Source: Cordilura impudica
Taxonomy: Eukaryota; Arthropoda; Insecta; Diptera; Scathophagidae
Assembly: GCA_963682025.1 (NCBI GenBank)
Contig: OY821518.1
Span: 221,760,868 to 221,824,867, forward strand
Length of the DNA: 64,000 bases
Direction: 5' to 3'
Shown: in pieces, positions 1 through 10,875 of the stretch
How the letters are laid out: every line of letters begins with the position of its first letter
How positions within the stretch are numbered: position 1 is the stretch's first letter
Translations under genes and position numbers: made by a program
Notes under the pieces: generated by a model
What the model was told of the DNA's origin: nothing
Databases searched by the model: none
The model's input: the letters and a program-made list of their open reading frames with translations, nothing else

Positions 1-123
1 CATTTCAACTTCTAGGTTACAATTCTTAAAGAAGTCGTTGCTCACTATGTGCAAAATTACATCGTCTGCATCATTTCGTTTAAAATAAATATCTGCCAGA
101 TCTCTGTAACAGTACTTAGCCAT
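1..123 (-). pseudogene. Transib transposase, N-terminal start only (cut by window edge)
   Basis: About 41 codons read from an ATG at 123-121 down to base 1, starting MAKYCYRDLADIYF. They match the start of the transposase frame at 53219 in copy B almost residue for residue, with a one-codon indel near the window edge. The rest of the gene lies outside the window, so it is unknown whether this copy is as broken as copy B. A longer upstream in-frame start is possible; I chose this ATG because it is conserved between the two copies. Confidence 0.6.
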
Positions 124-194
124 TGCACAAATTGTAACGAATAATAATTGTGGAAACATTATTATAAATACTCTTTCTTGCAATTATGTAAAAT

Positions 195-1735
195 AAAAAT
201 TTTATCTTTTATTACCACTTTTAGAAGCATAAAAAACCCACACCCTAACCCCTTTTAAAAGGTGAAGCATGCCTGCTCATATCTTAAAGGGCTATGTCGT
301 AATAGTTTTTTTTTACCATTTACAAATTTTTATCTTATATTACCACTTTTAGAAGCATAAAAAACCCACACCCTAACCCCTTTTAAAAGGTGAAGCATAC
401 CTGCTCATATCTTAAAGGGCTATGTCGTAATAGTTTTTTTTTTTTTACCATTTACAAATTTTTATCTTTTATTACCACTTTTAGAAGCATAAAAAACCCA
501 CACCCTAACCCCTTTTAAAAGGTGAAGCATACCTGCTCATATCTTAAAGGGCTATGTCGCAATAGTTTTTTTTACCATTTACAAATTTTTAACTTTTATT
601 ACCACTTTTAGAAGCATAAAAAACCCACACCCTAACCCCTTTTAAAAGGTGAAGCATACTTGTTCATATCTTAAAGGGCTATGTCGCAATAGTTTTTTTT
701 TTTACCATTTACAAATTTTTATCTTTTATTACCACTTTTAGAAGCATAAACACCCACACCCTTACCCCTTTTAAAAGGTGAAGCATACCTGTTCATATCT
801 TAAAGGGCTATGTCGTAATAGTTTTTTTTTTTACCATTTACAAATTTTTATCTTTTATTACCACTTTTAGAAGCATAAAAAACCCACACCCTAACCCCTT
901 TTAAAAGGTGAAGCATACCTGCTCATATCTTAAAGGGCTATGTCGTAATAGTTTTTTTTTTACCATTTACAAATTTTTATCTTTTATTACCACTTTTAGA
1001 AGCATAAAAAACACACACCGTAACCCCTTTTAAAAGGTGAAGCATACCTGCTCATATCTTAAAGGGCTATGTCGCAATAGTTTTTTTTACCATTTACAAA
1101 TTTTTAACTTTTATTACCACTTTTAGAAGCATAAAAAAACCACACCCTAATCCCTTTTAAAAGGTGAAGCATACCTGCTCATATCTTAAAGGGCTATGTC
1201 GTAATAGTTTTTTTTACCATTTACAAATTTTTTTCTTTTATTACCACTTTTAGAAGCATAAAAAACCCACACCCTAACCCCTTTTAAAAGGTGAAGCAAA
1301 CCTGCTCATATCTTAAAGAGCTATGTCGTAATAGTTTTTTTTTACCATTTACAAATTTTTATCTTTTATTACCACTTTTAGAAGCATAAAAACCCACACC
1401 CTAACCCCTTTTAAAAGGTGAAGCATACCTGCTCATATCTTAAAGGGCTATGTCGCAATAATTTTTTTTTACCATTTACAAATTTTTATCTTTTATTACC
1501 ACTTTTAGAAGCATAAAAACCCACACCCTAACCCCTTTTAAAAGGTGAAGCATACCTGCTCATATCTTAAAGGGCTATGTCGCAATAGTTTTTTTTTTAC
1601 CATTTAAAAATTTTTATCTTTTATTACCACTTTTAGAAGTATTAAAAACCCACACGTTAACTCCTTTTAAAAGGTGAAGCATACCTGCTCATATCTTAAA
1701 GGGCTTTGTCGCAATAGTTTTTTTTTTACCATTTA
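195..1735. repeat. Minisatellite, about 12 tandem units of ~128 bp, inside Transib copy A
   Basis: The landmark TTAAAGGGCTATGTCG recurs near 290, 418, 550, 675, 805, 925, 1060, 1190, 1318, 1440, 1570 and 1698, an average period of about 128 bp. Units differ mainly in the length of a poly-T run and by scattered substitutions. Each carries an 8-bp inverted core CTTTTAAAAG. The array lies just upstream of the transposase start. Copy B has a single unit at 53030-53150, so the expansion happened within this copy or its sublineage. Confidence 0.95.
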
Positions 1736-1944
1736 CCTGTTATTTAAATTGTTTCCCATTTTGTCAGGTATTTAAACTATATAACTCTAATTCCGACTAT
1801 TACTATTACATTTACCTATGTAAATGTACCTGTAACAATTAAGCGCATTATATCTCAACCCTTTTTTTTATAAGTATATAACAACTCCTGACAACTCTAC
1901 CGACACGCAAAAAAATACACCGCGGTGCACAGGTACGACCAACT

Positions 1945-2105
1945 TTTGTATTCATAACACTCAGACGGACCGACGGACATCGTTTAATCGACTCAGAAAG
2001 TTTTTTGAGTCAATGCGTATAATAAAAGATGGATAAAGGTCCAATATTTTTGGCAGTTACAAACATCACCTCAAACTTGATATATCTTAACCACATAGTG
2101 GACAA
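1945..2105 (-). repeat. DINE-like fragment embedded in Transib copy A
   Basis: Contains the (GACGGAC) motif, then the conserved block up to CCACATAGTGG found at one end of the 0.8-kb interspersed repeat. The same fragment is in copy B at 52640-52800, so it was already in the ancestral Transib. In both copies it is bordered by a direct repeat of about 17 bp (TATGAATACAAAAGTTG or its complement). Confidence 0.75.
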
Positions 2106-2289
2106 CTTTTATATTCATAAATTTTGCAGAAAATATCTAACCTTGGGTCAGAAAAATTGTTCTGGTGCACACGGGCGGAAACTGGCGGGTGCATAATGGG
2201 GTATAAGAGTACAGGGGAGGGTTCGGACTATAGAAGAGTGCAAGATTTTTTCTGACTGCTTTTGACTGGTAGAAGTTATGCTCTATTAA

Positions 2290-4914
2290 CACTACGATTC
2301 ATAACCGGGTACCCGTGTACCTTTTTTGACTTTAAAGTGCTGCTGTGCCTATAATTTTTGAGATATGGACATAAAACTCCGAATCATGAGAGATTTTGGC
2401 TAAACTAAGATTTAAATACGAAAAAATTCAAAATATTTTCAATATTTTCTTTAAAAAATGATTTTAAATGTTTTACCCCCATAAACACACAACCGGGTCC
2501 CCGGGTACCCTAATGCAATTCCTATGTAAATGCCTGACATGTAAATGAAAAAATGTTTTTTTGTGTTGTTGGAAATAAATGTCTTTTTTATTTATTTTAT
2601 CATATTTTATATATATTATATTATAATTCATCCGAATCACTATGGTTGTTATTGTGGCAATTGTAGCATTTAGTAATTGTCATGGCGTGCTCATCGCATA
2701 TCGGCGTGCTACATATGCTGCAATTATTTCTAGTTTTTCTTCTGCGCTTATTTGGAAGAAGGTTGCACATGTAGCACACGCCCGTATGTACTTTTCTGCC
2801 CCTTTGTCGTGCTGACGGAGATGTTGACGGACCTGCAGCACAAAGCACACTCTCCAACGGCCTTCCGATGATGCTTTCAATTGCATTTTTTTGTTGAAAA
2901 TTGGCGCACGCTTTGCACATTTGAAATTCTATTTTCTATAACAGGAATGCACAGGTTTTCTGCCAGTTGACGCAGGAAATTCTTCCTGCGCGTCGTGGTG
3001 TATCGTGCAGTTGGATTATTTCCATAATATATGATGTGTGATGCAAATGCGCTCACATCAATGATGTTATAGAAAAATGCCATCGGCCATCTTCTTGTTT
3101 GTCGCTGGATCGTGTATTCTTGGAGCGTTTGGTCCATTACGTCCACCCCACCTTTTGTTTGGTTATAAAAATTTATAATTTCTGGTTTCCCATTCTCGTC
3201 AATTTGTGCATCATCATGCATACTAGAAAGAAGGATGACCGAGTTGGACTTCCGCTGCTTATATGAGAGCAGTGTTACGTTGTCGTAGAAGCCAAATAAA
3301 CTTGAATCAACGTCTTTTTTTTTGTCTTCTTTCATCTCCGCAGGGATGTAAGCTTTGTTGCGGCGGAGTGTACCCACAATGCTGAGCTTTTCTACTTTTA
3401 GTTGCCTAGCCAACGGCAGCGTCGTAAAAAAATTATCCATTGTTATATTTCGTCCGCTACCGTAGTATGGCCCAACTAAATCCCTCACCACTCTTTCGCC
3501 AACACCAACTTCACGACCAGTTTCTTGTTTGCCAGTATATATTTGGCCATGAAGTGGATATGAGTTTTTGGCATCGCAAATCCACCATACCTTCATGCCA
3601 TATTTTGCTGGCTTCGAGGATATATATTGGGTGAATTTGGTTCTACCACGGTATGGATATAATTGTTCATCAATGGTCAAATATTCTGATGGCACATAAT
3701 ATCTGGCAAGATTTGCATTGAGCATTATCCAAATATCGCGAATTGGCGCCGCTTTGTCTTGACGCTGCCGCTCTACCCGTGTTCTGGGGTCGTCAAACCG
3801 CATAAAACGCAGCAAATCGAAAAACCTGTTTATTCCCATGGTGGCGCGGAATATTGGGTGAGCCTGTGACGTCCACAAATCTCTTGCGTTTTCGTCATTA
3901 GAATGATTTGTGCCAGCCATCAAAATCATTCCAATGAACGCATAAATTTCGTTGATTGTCGTGTCTTTCCACTTCAACTGACGTCTATTGGGATTCGCTT
4001 CATTGTACGCATTATATGTGGCATGCGCTTTTCTATTTGTGTGGCGCACTATTATATCCACCATTTCCACTGTGAGGTATGATTTGAAACACTGCAAAGG
4101 CGTCATATGTTCAGTAATCCGCGCTGGACCACAGCGGTCTCTGAATATATTGTGGCTTCTCACTTGTTGGCAACTACGTGGTGTTCGCTGCCATTGTGTG
4201 CCGTCACGTGCAGTCATGTAGTCTGCTGGGTTTGTTGTTGGTGCATCTTCTTGCATATCATCATCTTCACTTTCATCATCAAAGAAAATTTCCTCTGGTG
4301 CGTCAATAGCAGCTGCAATTTCGTTTGCGTTGTCAACATTCAAATCTTCATTCTCTGATTCCGAAACTTCGCCAGTATAGGACACATTTCCTTCATTTTG
4401 GTCTTCCACAGGGTCCACTTCAAGGTCCTCATCTTGAGTCGCTTCCTCAAATAAACGTTGAATATATGTGCTTCTTGCTTCATCACTCAAATTCCAGTAT
4501 TCCCTTGTAGACAAATATCGGTCGTTGCTGCTCATTTTTCACCAACTTCACTGTTCAAATATTCAACACAGACTGGCGAAGCAAATGAAACATTTCAATT
4601 TTACGACACAAATGAACATCTGCTATCTAATTCAAAAGCAATTAAGCAAGTAGGTACCGAAAATAAGCAAAATAAGCAAATAAACAACCCTTACATAAAA
4701 CCAGTTTCTGCCTACTTGTGTCGCTTTAGGTACTTATATACGAACAGAAACCAGTTTTTTTCCAAATATCAAATTTGTACAGTTGAGAACGCAAAATATA
4801 ATCAATAACAAAAATATTTACAGGAAAATATTATTTTATTTCAATAAACGCAAAACAACCTACTTCGGGTAATTTATGAAATTAAAGGAGTTTTGCTGGT
4901 AATGAATCGTACGG
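2290..4914 (-). mobile_element. piggyBac-superfamily transposon, nearly intact
   Basis: About 2.6 kb flanked by TTAA at 2286-2289 and 4915-4918. The ends are inverted: CACTACGATTCATAACC on the left, and CCGTACGATTCATTACC read inward from the right. It is inserted in Transib copy A. The equivalent unoccupied TTAA is at 52461-52464 in Transib copy B, with matching sequence on both sides, which confirms the boundaries and precise TTAA duplication. Only the transposase is encoded. About 330 bp before the stop side and 380 bp before the start codon are noncoding, as in other piggyBac elements. Confidence 0.95.
2621..4535 (-). CDS. piggyBac transposase, one frameshift before the C-terminal cysteine-rich domain
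   Basis: Cut-and-paste transposase expected to act in the nucleus on TTAA sites. The first frame (4535 to 2877) gives 552 residues. It has an acidic N-terminal stretch (about residues 34-100, rich in E/D), then the RNase-H-like catalytic core. The three aspartates expected of the family are visible: D289 in LTIDEQLYPYRGR, D367 in NITMDNFF and D465 in TKGGVDVMDQ. It stops at STKKCN. The C-terminal cysteine-rich domain (CYMC, CSIC, CDEH, CYNC motifs, typical of the piggyBac zinc-binding tail) continues in another frame at 2920-2621, ending at SDSDEL. The switch point is a run of seven A (minus strand, around 2886-2892), where a one-base slip explains the break. The rest is clean, so this is a young copy or the break is a homopolymer sequencing error. 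The start is the first Met of the long frame, followed directly by the acidic region. Confidence 0.93.
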
Positions 4915-5293
4915 TTAAGTAGGAGATTTTCGGAAAATTTGGACATTTTAAAAAAAAAATTTTTTTTAATTTCGGAATGACGCAGTGATTTTACGTTTTT
5001 AACATTAATAGTACGGAAGCCACAAAATTATACAAAATTTATTTCACTACAAAATCTTTTAAACCAAAAAAGTTACAGTCATTCAAAAATAAAAATTTAC
5101 AAAGAAATTTTTAATTTTAGCAAAATACTGAGAAAGCCCATTTTCGAAGACCCTGTTCGCTGTGATATAGTTGAGATAGAGTCGTAATTTTTTTGGTTTA
5201 CTAGTATTTACTTTCATATGAATAACATAACTTTAAAATCGGTAACAAAAAATAATGATTTTTGGCCACCTTCTCAAAATATGGTCCACTGTA

Positions 5294-5411
5294 CGTCGCT
5301 AAACCGAAAGTGATTTTGCGTAGATCGGTATAGATCAAAAATTTTTAGTAGTTACAAAAATCAACACATAGTCATTTTACCCTGACCGCATAGCGGTATA
5401 GGGTATATTTA
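5294..5411 (-). repeat. DINE-like repeat, terminal fragment interrupted by Transib copy A
   Basis: Reads as the conserved end of the 0.8-kb repeat from the AAAGTGATT block to GCATAGCGGTATAGGGTATA, without the (GTCY)n tract. The cut lies exactly at the end of Transib copy A, so the Transib probably landed in this older copy. Confidence 0.75.
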
Positions 5412-5600
5412 CTAAAAAAAAAAACGGGTTCTCGAAGAGACCAATCCGCAAAAAAAAAGAAGCGATACATTTTTAATTGCATTTAAAATGTTGTCCCAGA
5501 TTTTTTGATTTGGACACTTATCTTGAATATATCGATAAGATGTTTACTATTTCAGTGAAGGCTATCTGTAAAACGTTAGCGCATAAAACTAGACCTCCTT

Positions 5601-6386
5601 ATTATACCCTATACCACTATGTGGTTTGGGTATAATGACTTTGTGCTGCTGTTTGTAACAACCAAAAATATTTGACCTAGACCCATCTTTAATTATACCG
5701 ATCGAATCAGAATCACTTTCTGAGTTGATTTAACAATGTCCGTCCGTCCGTCCGTCCGTCTGTGTGTCCATGTAAAGTTTGTAATCAAACTGCAGGTCGC
5801 AAATATGAATATATTTTTATGAAATTTGGTATATAAGCTTTTATCGGCCATGGGATGAACGCTATTGAAATTGGTGAGAATCGGTCCATGTTCAGACCTA
5901 GCCCCCATACAAATTACCCATATGAAATCGACATAAATTGCCATAAGATCCAAATTGTCATATAGATCTTACTCAAATTGGGTTTGTATGCGTTCATTAC
6001 ATCCACTAATGAGTAGTCCAAAAATGATCCCTTTGTCCCCATATAGAGCTGCTTCCCGATCTTCACTTAAATCTATTAAAAAACAAAAATATTGCACTGA
6101 TTCTTCTCAAATTTTGTTTGTACATATTTTTGCAAAATACAAGAGACTTTACCAAACATGATCAGCATCGGTCCATTTTTGGACCTTGTCCCCATATAGA
6201 TATAGCATCCGATATGAACTTTTTCATATCTGCGGCCAAAAAAATTAATAAAAATCCCACTCAGATTTGGTTTTTGCTTATTTTCTATGTCCAGTTAGTT
6301 GGGCCTAAGAGATAGGGTCTCTAAACGCATGGCATAGGGTATAGTATAGTCGGTCTAGACCGACTGTAATTTTCTTACTTGTTTTT
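5601..6386 (+). mobile_element. DINE-1/mini-me-like non-autonomous element, full length
   Basis: Strand given is the one reading (GTCC)n. It starts TATACCCTATACCACTATG, has (GTCCGTCC)n near 5740, and ends with the AGTCGGTCTAGACCGACT palindrome (one mismatch here) and CTTACTTG. It shares 12-bp sub-terminal inverted repeats (TATACCCTATACC near the start, GGTATAGGGTAT near the end) with the other copies. No coding capacity. Family assignment is by layout (sub-terminal inverted repeats, GTCY microsatellite, terminal hairpin), as in the Helentron-related DINE-1/INE-1 group. Confidence 0.85.
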
Positions 6387-6485
6387 ATATAACATGGTTA
6401 AATAAGAAGACGTACTTCATACTCTAACAGCAACAAAAGTTTAATTTCACATAATTTATCTTTTGTTTTTCCAAGTCAGATAGAA

Positions 6486-7255
6486 ACAAGCAAGAAAATT
6501 ATTGTCGGTCTAGACCGACTATACGATACCCTATAACATGCGTTCAGAAACCCTATCTCTTAGGCCCAACTAACTGGACATAGAAAATAAGCAAAAACCA
6601 AATCTGAGTGGGATTTTTATTAATTTTTTTGGCCGCAGATATGAAAAAGTTCATATCGGATGCTATATCTATATGGGGACAAGGTCCAAAAATGGACCGA
6701 TCCTGATCATGTTTGGAAAAGTCTCTTGTATTTTCCAAAAATATATACAAACAAAATCTGAGAAGAATCAGTGCAATATTTTTGTTTTTTAATAGATTTA
6801 AGTGAAGATCGTGAATCAGCTCTATATGGGGCCAAAGGGATCATTTTTGGACAACTCATTAATGGATGTAATGAACGCATACAAAACCCAATTTGAGTAA
6901 GATCTATATGACAATTTGGATCTTATGGCAATTTATGTCGATTTCATAGGGGTAATTTGTATGGGGGCTAGGTCTGAACATGAACCGATTCTCACCAATT
7001 TCAACAGCGTTCATCCCATGGCCGATAAAAGCTTATATACCAAATTTCATCAAAATATATTCATATTTGCGATCTGCAGTTTGATTACAAGCTTTACATG
7101 GACACACAGACGGACGGACATTGTTAAATCAACTCAGAAAGTGATTCTGATTCGATTGGTATAATTAAAGATGGGTCTAGGTCAAATATTTTTGGTTGTT
7201 ACAAACAGCAGCACAAAGTCATTATACCCAAACCACATAGTGGTTTATGGTATAA
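6486..7255 (-). mobile_element. DINE-1/mini-me-like element, full length, inverted partner of 5601-6386
   Basis: Begins with the palindrome end (GTCGGTCTAGACCGAC) and ends ACCACATAGTGGTTTATGG. It is a close inverted copy of 5601-6386, separated by about 100 bp of unrelated DNA, so the two together form a 1.65-kb near-palindrome. Confidence 0.85.
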
Positions 7256-8164
7256 TGAAATATAAATAGTTTCTTTTGGTGAAGCGCAATAATAGTAAAC
7301 ATGAAATAGTGATAGTATAAATGGATTTCAAATTACAGTATATTTTCAAATTAGATAACACAGAGATAAATCACTAAATAAATAATAAAGATTTCAAATG
7401 TTTAATATTTAATTTTAATTTAAACAAAATTTCCATAAAATTTTTAAAATGAATCTTAAAATGAATTTAAGTTACTAGTTTTCATACAAATCCAACTAAT
7501 TAAAGGTTCCCTAATTTCATTTGCATACATTTTTTAGATATTTAAGACATCTTATGACAAAACGTCACTTCAACTTTTAATTAGCCATCACTGTATTTGA
7601 CAATTTTGTAGTTTCTCTTTCAAATAATGTTTTTTTTAGCCGAAGCTAGTCAGTTTTTAAAAAGTGTCAAAACCAATTGCAATTTTAGGCAAATAACTTT
7701 ATAATGGTTTACTAACAAAAAGGATATATCCTTATAATTTTTAGTTGAAAAATATAATAGAAAGTTCAAACCATCGTGCAAGGAGCAAGTATATATATAT
7801 ATTTTATTAAAAAAATATTCCATAGAAAAATATAAATAATTTTGACAATTTGTTTATATTTGTTATCAGCATACTAATTGGAGTTTACTAAGGGCAACCA
7901 TTGCTAGCAAACAAATTTATACTTTTAAAAGCAATTCATATAAATTTGTAAAAAATTCAAAATAGCAATTTGCCTTTTTTTGCCGTGAAAGGTAACAGTT
8001 TGTTGATGCATAACATTTTAATAAATATTTTATTATATCGAATAAATATAATAATAGCACAAAAATATTATTCTCTGTTAAAGTAACATATGATTAATAT
8101 TGATTGATTTTAAATAATGAATACTCCAATTATTCGTATCATACTAAGAAATGTCATGTATATC
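7256..8164. other. AT-rich DNA, nothing identified
   Basis: No frame, repeat end or recognisable motif. There is a short (TA)n tract near 7790. Confidence 0.5.
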
Positions 8165-8984
8165 AGGGGCGCTCACGATTTTAACTGGCGGGCCACACAG
8201 ACTGTTAAGGATTTTTGGAAGGCCATTGTTTTTGAAACTAATTTCGTTCGTTTTTTTTTTTTTAATGTCCTATATTTATTAGGCATATTTATTAAAAGCA
8301 TTATTAGAAGTATCAAAGAATTCAATTTATGTATATTCCTACGAAGTAATTCAATGCTCTTTTGAATTTTTAGTGCTTTTTATTTTTATTTTTTTTTTTA
8401 ATTTTAAATGTTTTTTATTACTATTTGCTATTACATTTTCTTTCAATACAATTTTGTTTTCTTTTCAGAAAAAAATTATAAACTTTATAATGTTAAATTT
8501 TTATAATGTTTGGTTCACCCGTTTAAGTTGTTGCATATTTAATGGTCGGAATAGAACACAAAATTTCAACTTTGCAACATTTTTTAATAAACAGCTGATT
8601 TTGTTGACATTTCCATTCTTGGACACCAAAAAAGAAAAAAATAAATGTAAATGAACATTCATATTTTCCATATTAATAATACATTTTATACAAAACAATA
8701 AAAATTATACTTTTCCTTATTTTTTTTTTCTTGTTTCTCTACATAAATACACACTTATAAACAACACAAATGTCAGCTGTTTCATAGTGTTATTCTCCTC
8801 CTCTGATTTTCTAAAGTGCGAAAAATTCACCTTTTCACATATTTGGAGTGCGACATTTTTAGAAAAGAACACGTTACCCTTCCGCAAGGTTGACATTTTT
8901 TTAGAAAAGAACACAAAAAGACAAAAAAAAAAATGCGAAGTGGGAAAAAGTGTAACATTTTTGCCAGAAAAGAAAACGCCATCT

Positions 8985-9015
8985 ATTATACACCTCTACC
9001 ACTATGTGGTTTGGC
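8985..9015 (+). repeat. DINE-like element, left tip (split copy, part 1)
   Basis: Reads TATACACCTCTACCACTATG then TGGTTTGG, the usual start of the DINE-like element. It is cut off by the long-TIR element at 9016 and resumes at 10876. Confidence 0.8.
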
Positions 9016-10875
9016 CAAGGTTCAGAAAATACACACATGTAACACACAATGTTCTGTTCAAAAGCAGTCAACACATATCTTTAATTTCATATCAATTATG
9101 TGCGTTTCTAAATTTTCTACGGTGCCCAACACAATCATGACTGTGTTCGTTTGAATATTTCGTTATTTACACGAACATTTTTCTGTCACGTATTTTTTGT
9201 TTCGAACACACATAAACCACACAAATTCGAGCGTTTCTTTATTTGAAGTTCGTGTTCTGGTACGTGTACTGAGAAAAAACAGAACATGTAGAATAAACAG
9301 GTTCGAGTTCAGTCATATTTTAAGTCGTGTTCTGGCTCGTGTACTAAGAAAAAACAGAACATGTACAATAATTAGGTTCGAGTTCAGTTATATTTTATGT
9401 CATGTTCTGGCTCGTGTACTAAGAAAAAATAGAACATGTACAATAAACAGGTTCGTATTATTATTAAATTTATTAAAATTTTATTGACCCTTTCTTATGA
9501 CTTACGTTGCAAATTGTTTACAATTGTCAAATATTTTAAAATTTTATCGGCCATTTTTATATGATTTACGTTGAAATTATTAACAATTGTTTTATTGACT
9601 GGTTTTTATTTTAATAAAAGATGGTAATAAAATACTTAAGACACAAAAACTGCACACTACACTTAAATCTTTCTTGCAGGTTTCAATCAGACATGTAAAT
9701 TTTTTCGTTTCGCTATTAAAAGTTGCGTATTTTTTATAGCAAAACTTATTTCTGTTATTGCTTTCCAATTTTTTTTTAATTTTCACAAAATATTTCCAAT
9801 TTACACAATAACACAGTACACTTATAGATTACGATCTAATGAAAACTGAACCACTTTTAATGAATAAATGACGCACGCACTCGCTATTTATTGCAAAATC
9901 AATTGCATGAAATTGTAACACTTGCAAGCAATTGTAACGTAAGTCATAAAAAAGGGACAATAAAATATGAAAATATTTTTTTGGGTTTTTTTTATTGACA
10001 CTCATTGAGTTTTTACGCAAAATATCCCAAAAAATCATTGAGAAAAGGATTGTGCATTGACACCAATTGGTTCGCAAATTAAGGGTGAGTAATTGTGTTT
10101 TTTATGATGCAAAATTTGTTTGTGTCTAAAGTTATTTGTTACCAAACAAAAAATGTTTGCAAAAGATCCTGGGTTTTTCGTCTATGACACTAATTGGTTG
10201 CGAAAATAGGGGTGGGTAATGTAAAAAAACCTAACAACCAACAAGTGTAACTTTTATGATGCTAAATAGTTTTTGTATCTTAAGTATTTTATTACCATCT
10301 TTTATTAAAATAAAAACCAGTCAATAAAAACAATTGTAAATAATTTCAACGTAAATCACAAAAAAATGGCCAATAAAATTTTAAAATATTTGACAATTGT
10401 AAACAATTTGCAACGTAAGTCACAAATAGGGTCAATAAAATTTTAATAAATTTGGTTGAAACAATTGTCGTCGTTTTTATCGGGGTGTATCAGATCGCGA
10501 ATTGATGTTTCAATTTTTCGCAGTACACGAGCCAGAACACGAATTTAAAATATAACTGAACTCGAACCTGTTTATTGTACATGTTCTGTTTTTTCTCAGT
10601 ACACGTACCAGAATACGAACTTCAAAAAAAAACCAACACTCGAATCTGTGTGGTTTATGTGTGATCGAAACAAAAAATACATGATAGAAAAATGTTCGTG
10701 TAAATAACGAAATATTAAAATGAACACAAGTCATGATTGTGTTTGGCACCGTAGAAAATTTAAAAACAAACATAATTGATATGAAAATAAAAATATGTGT
10801 GTGTTGGTCTAAGTTATGTTTGTTTACATATATGTACGAGTTTTTTATTCAGTGTGTGTTTTTTTCTGAACTCTG
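9016..10875. mobile_element. hAT-like non-autonomous element with long (~600 bp) terminal inverted repeats
   Basis: Ends are CAAGGTTCAGAAAA on the left and (reverse complement) CAGAGTTCAGAAAA on the right. The inverted arms extend about 600 bp (9016-9650 against 10270-10875), with no coding capacity between. The left arm has about three direct units of ~73 bp at 9250-9480 (GTTCTGGCTCGTGTACT...), fewer on the right, so it is foldback-like. Flanks GGTTTGGC (9008-9015) and GGTTTGGG (10876-10883) are an 8-bp target duplication with one mismatch inside a DINE-like repeat. Eight-bp duplications with CA...TG ends suggest the hAT superfamily. A short relative is at 30220-30641. Confidence 0.85.
9250..9480 (+). 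repeat. Three ~73-bp direct repeats in the left arm
   Basis: The block GTGTACT(A/G)AGAAAAAA, CAGAACATGTA, AATAAACAGGTTCG(A) is repeated three times with small changes. Confidence 0.8.

Larger units (their letters stand above)
1..5293 (-). mobile_element. Transib-superfamily DNA transposon, copy A (partial, runs off window start)
   Basis: Minus-strand copy of the element found complete at 52074-55883. Blocks 1-183, 1740-2285 and 4919-5293 are reverse complements of the corresponding parts of that copy. Its outer end at 5293 reads (minus strand) TACAGTGGACCATATTTTG, so the first base of the CACAGTG heptamer is mutated to T. The next five bases, CGTCG at 5294-5298, are a plausible GC-rich 5-bp target duplication, but the partner lies outside the window. 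It differs from copy B by a 12-unit minisatellite (195-1735) and a nested piggyBac (2290-4914). It sits inside an older DINE-like repeat whose tail continues at 5294-5411. Confidence 0.88.

Noticed and set aside
195..1735. CRISPR-like array or telomeric DNA (units contain CCCTAACCCC)
   Set aside because: Units are ~128 bp head-to-tail without unique spacers, lie inside a transposon, and carry only one telomere-like hexamer each.
3988..4808. Plus-strand frames over the piggyBac gene
   Set aside because: They are antisense shadows of the transposase frame, with no similarity of their own.
5693..7164. Small frames recurring in each DINE-like copy (e.g. beginning MDLMAIYVDF or MSYRSYSNW)
   Set aside because: They occur on both strands and at the same place in every copy because the repeat is conserved at DNA level. 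They run through the GTCC microsatellite and resemble no protein family.
8373..9140. Several 65-117-residue frames
   Set aside because: They overlap on both strands, cross the start of the long-TIR element at 9016, and show no family motif.
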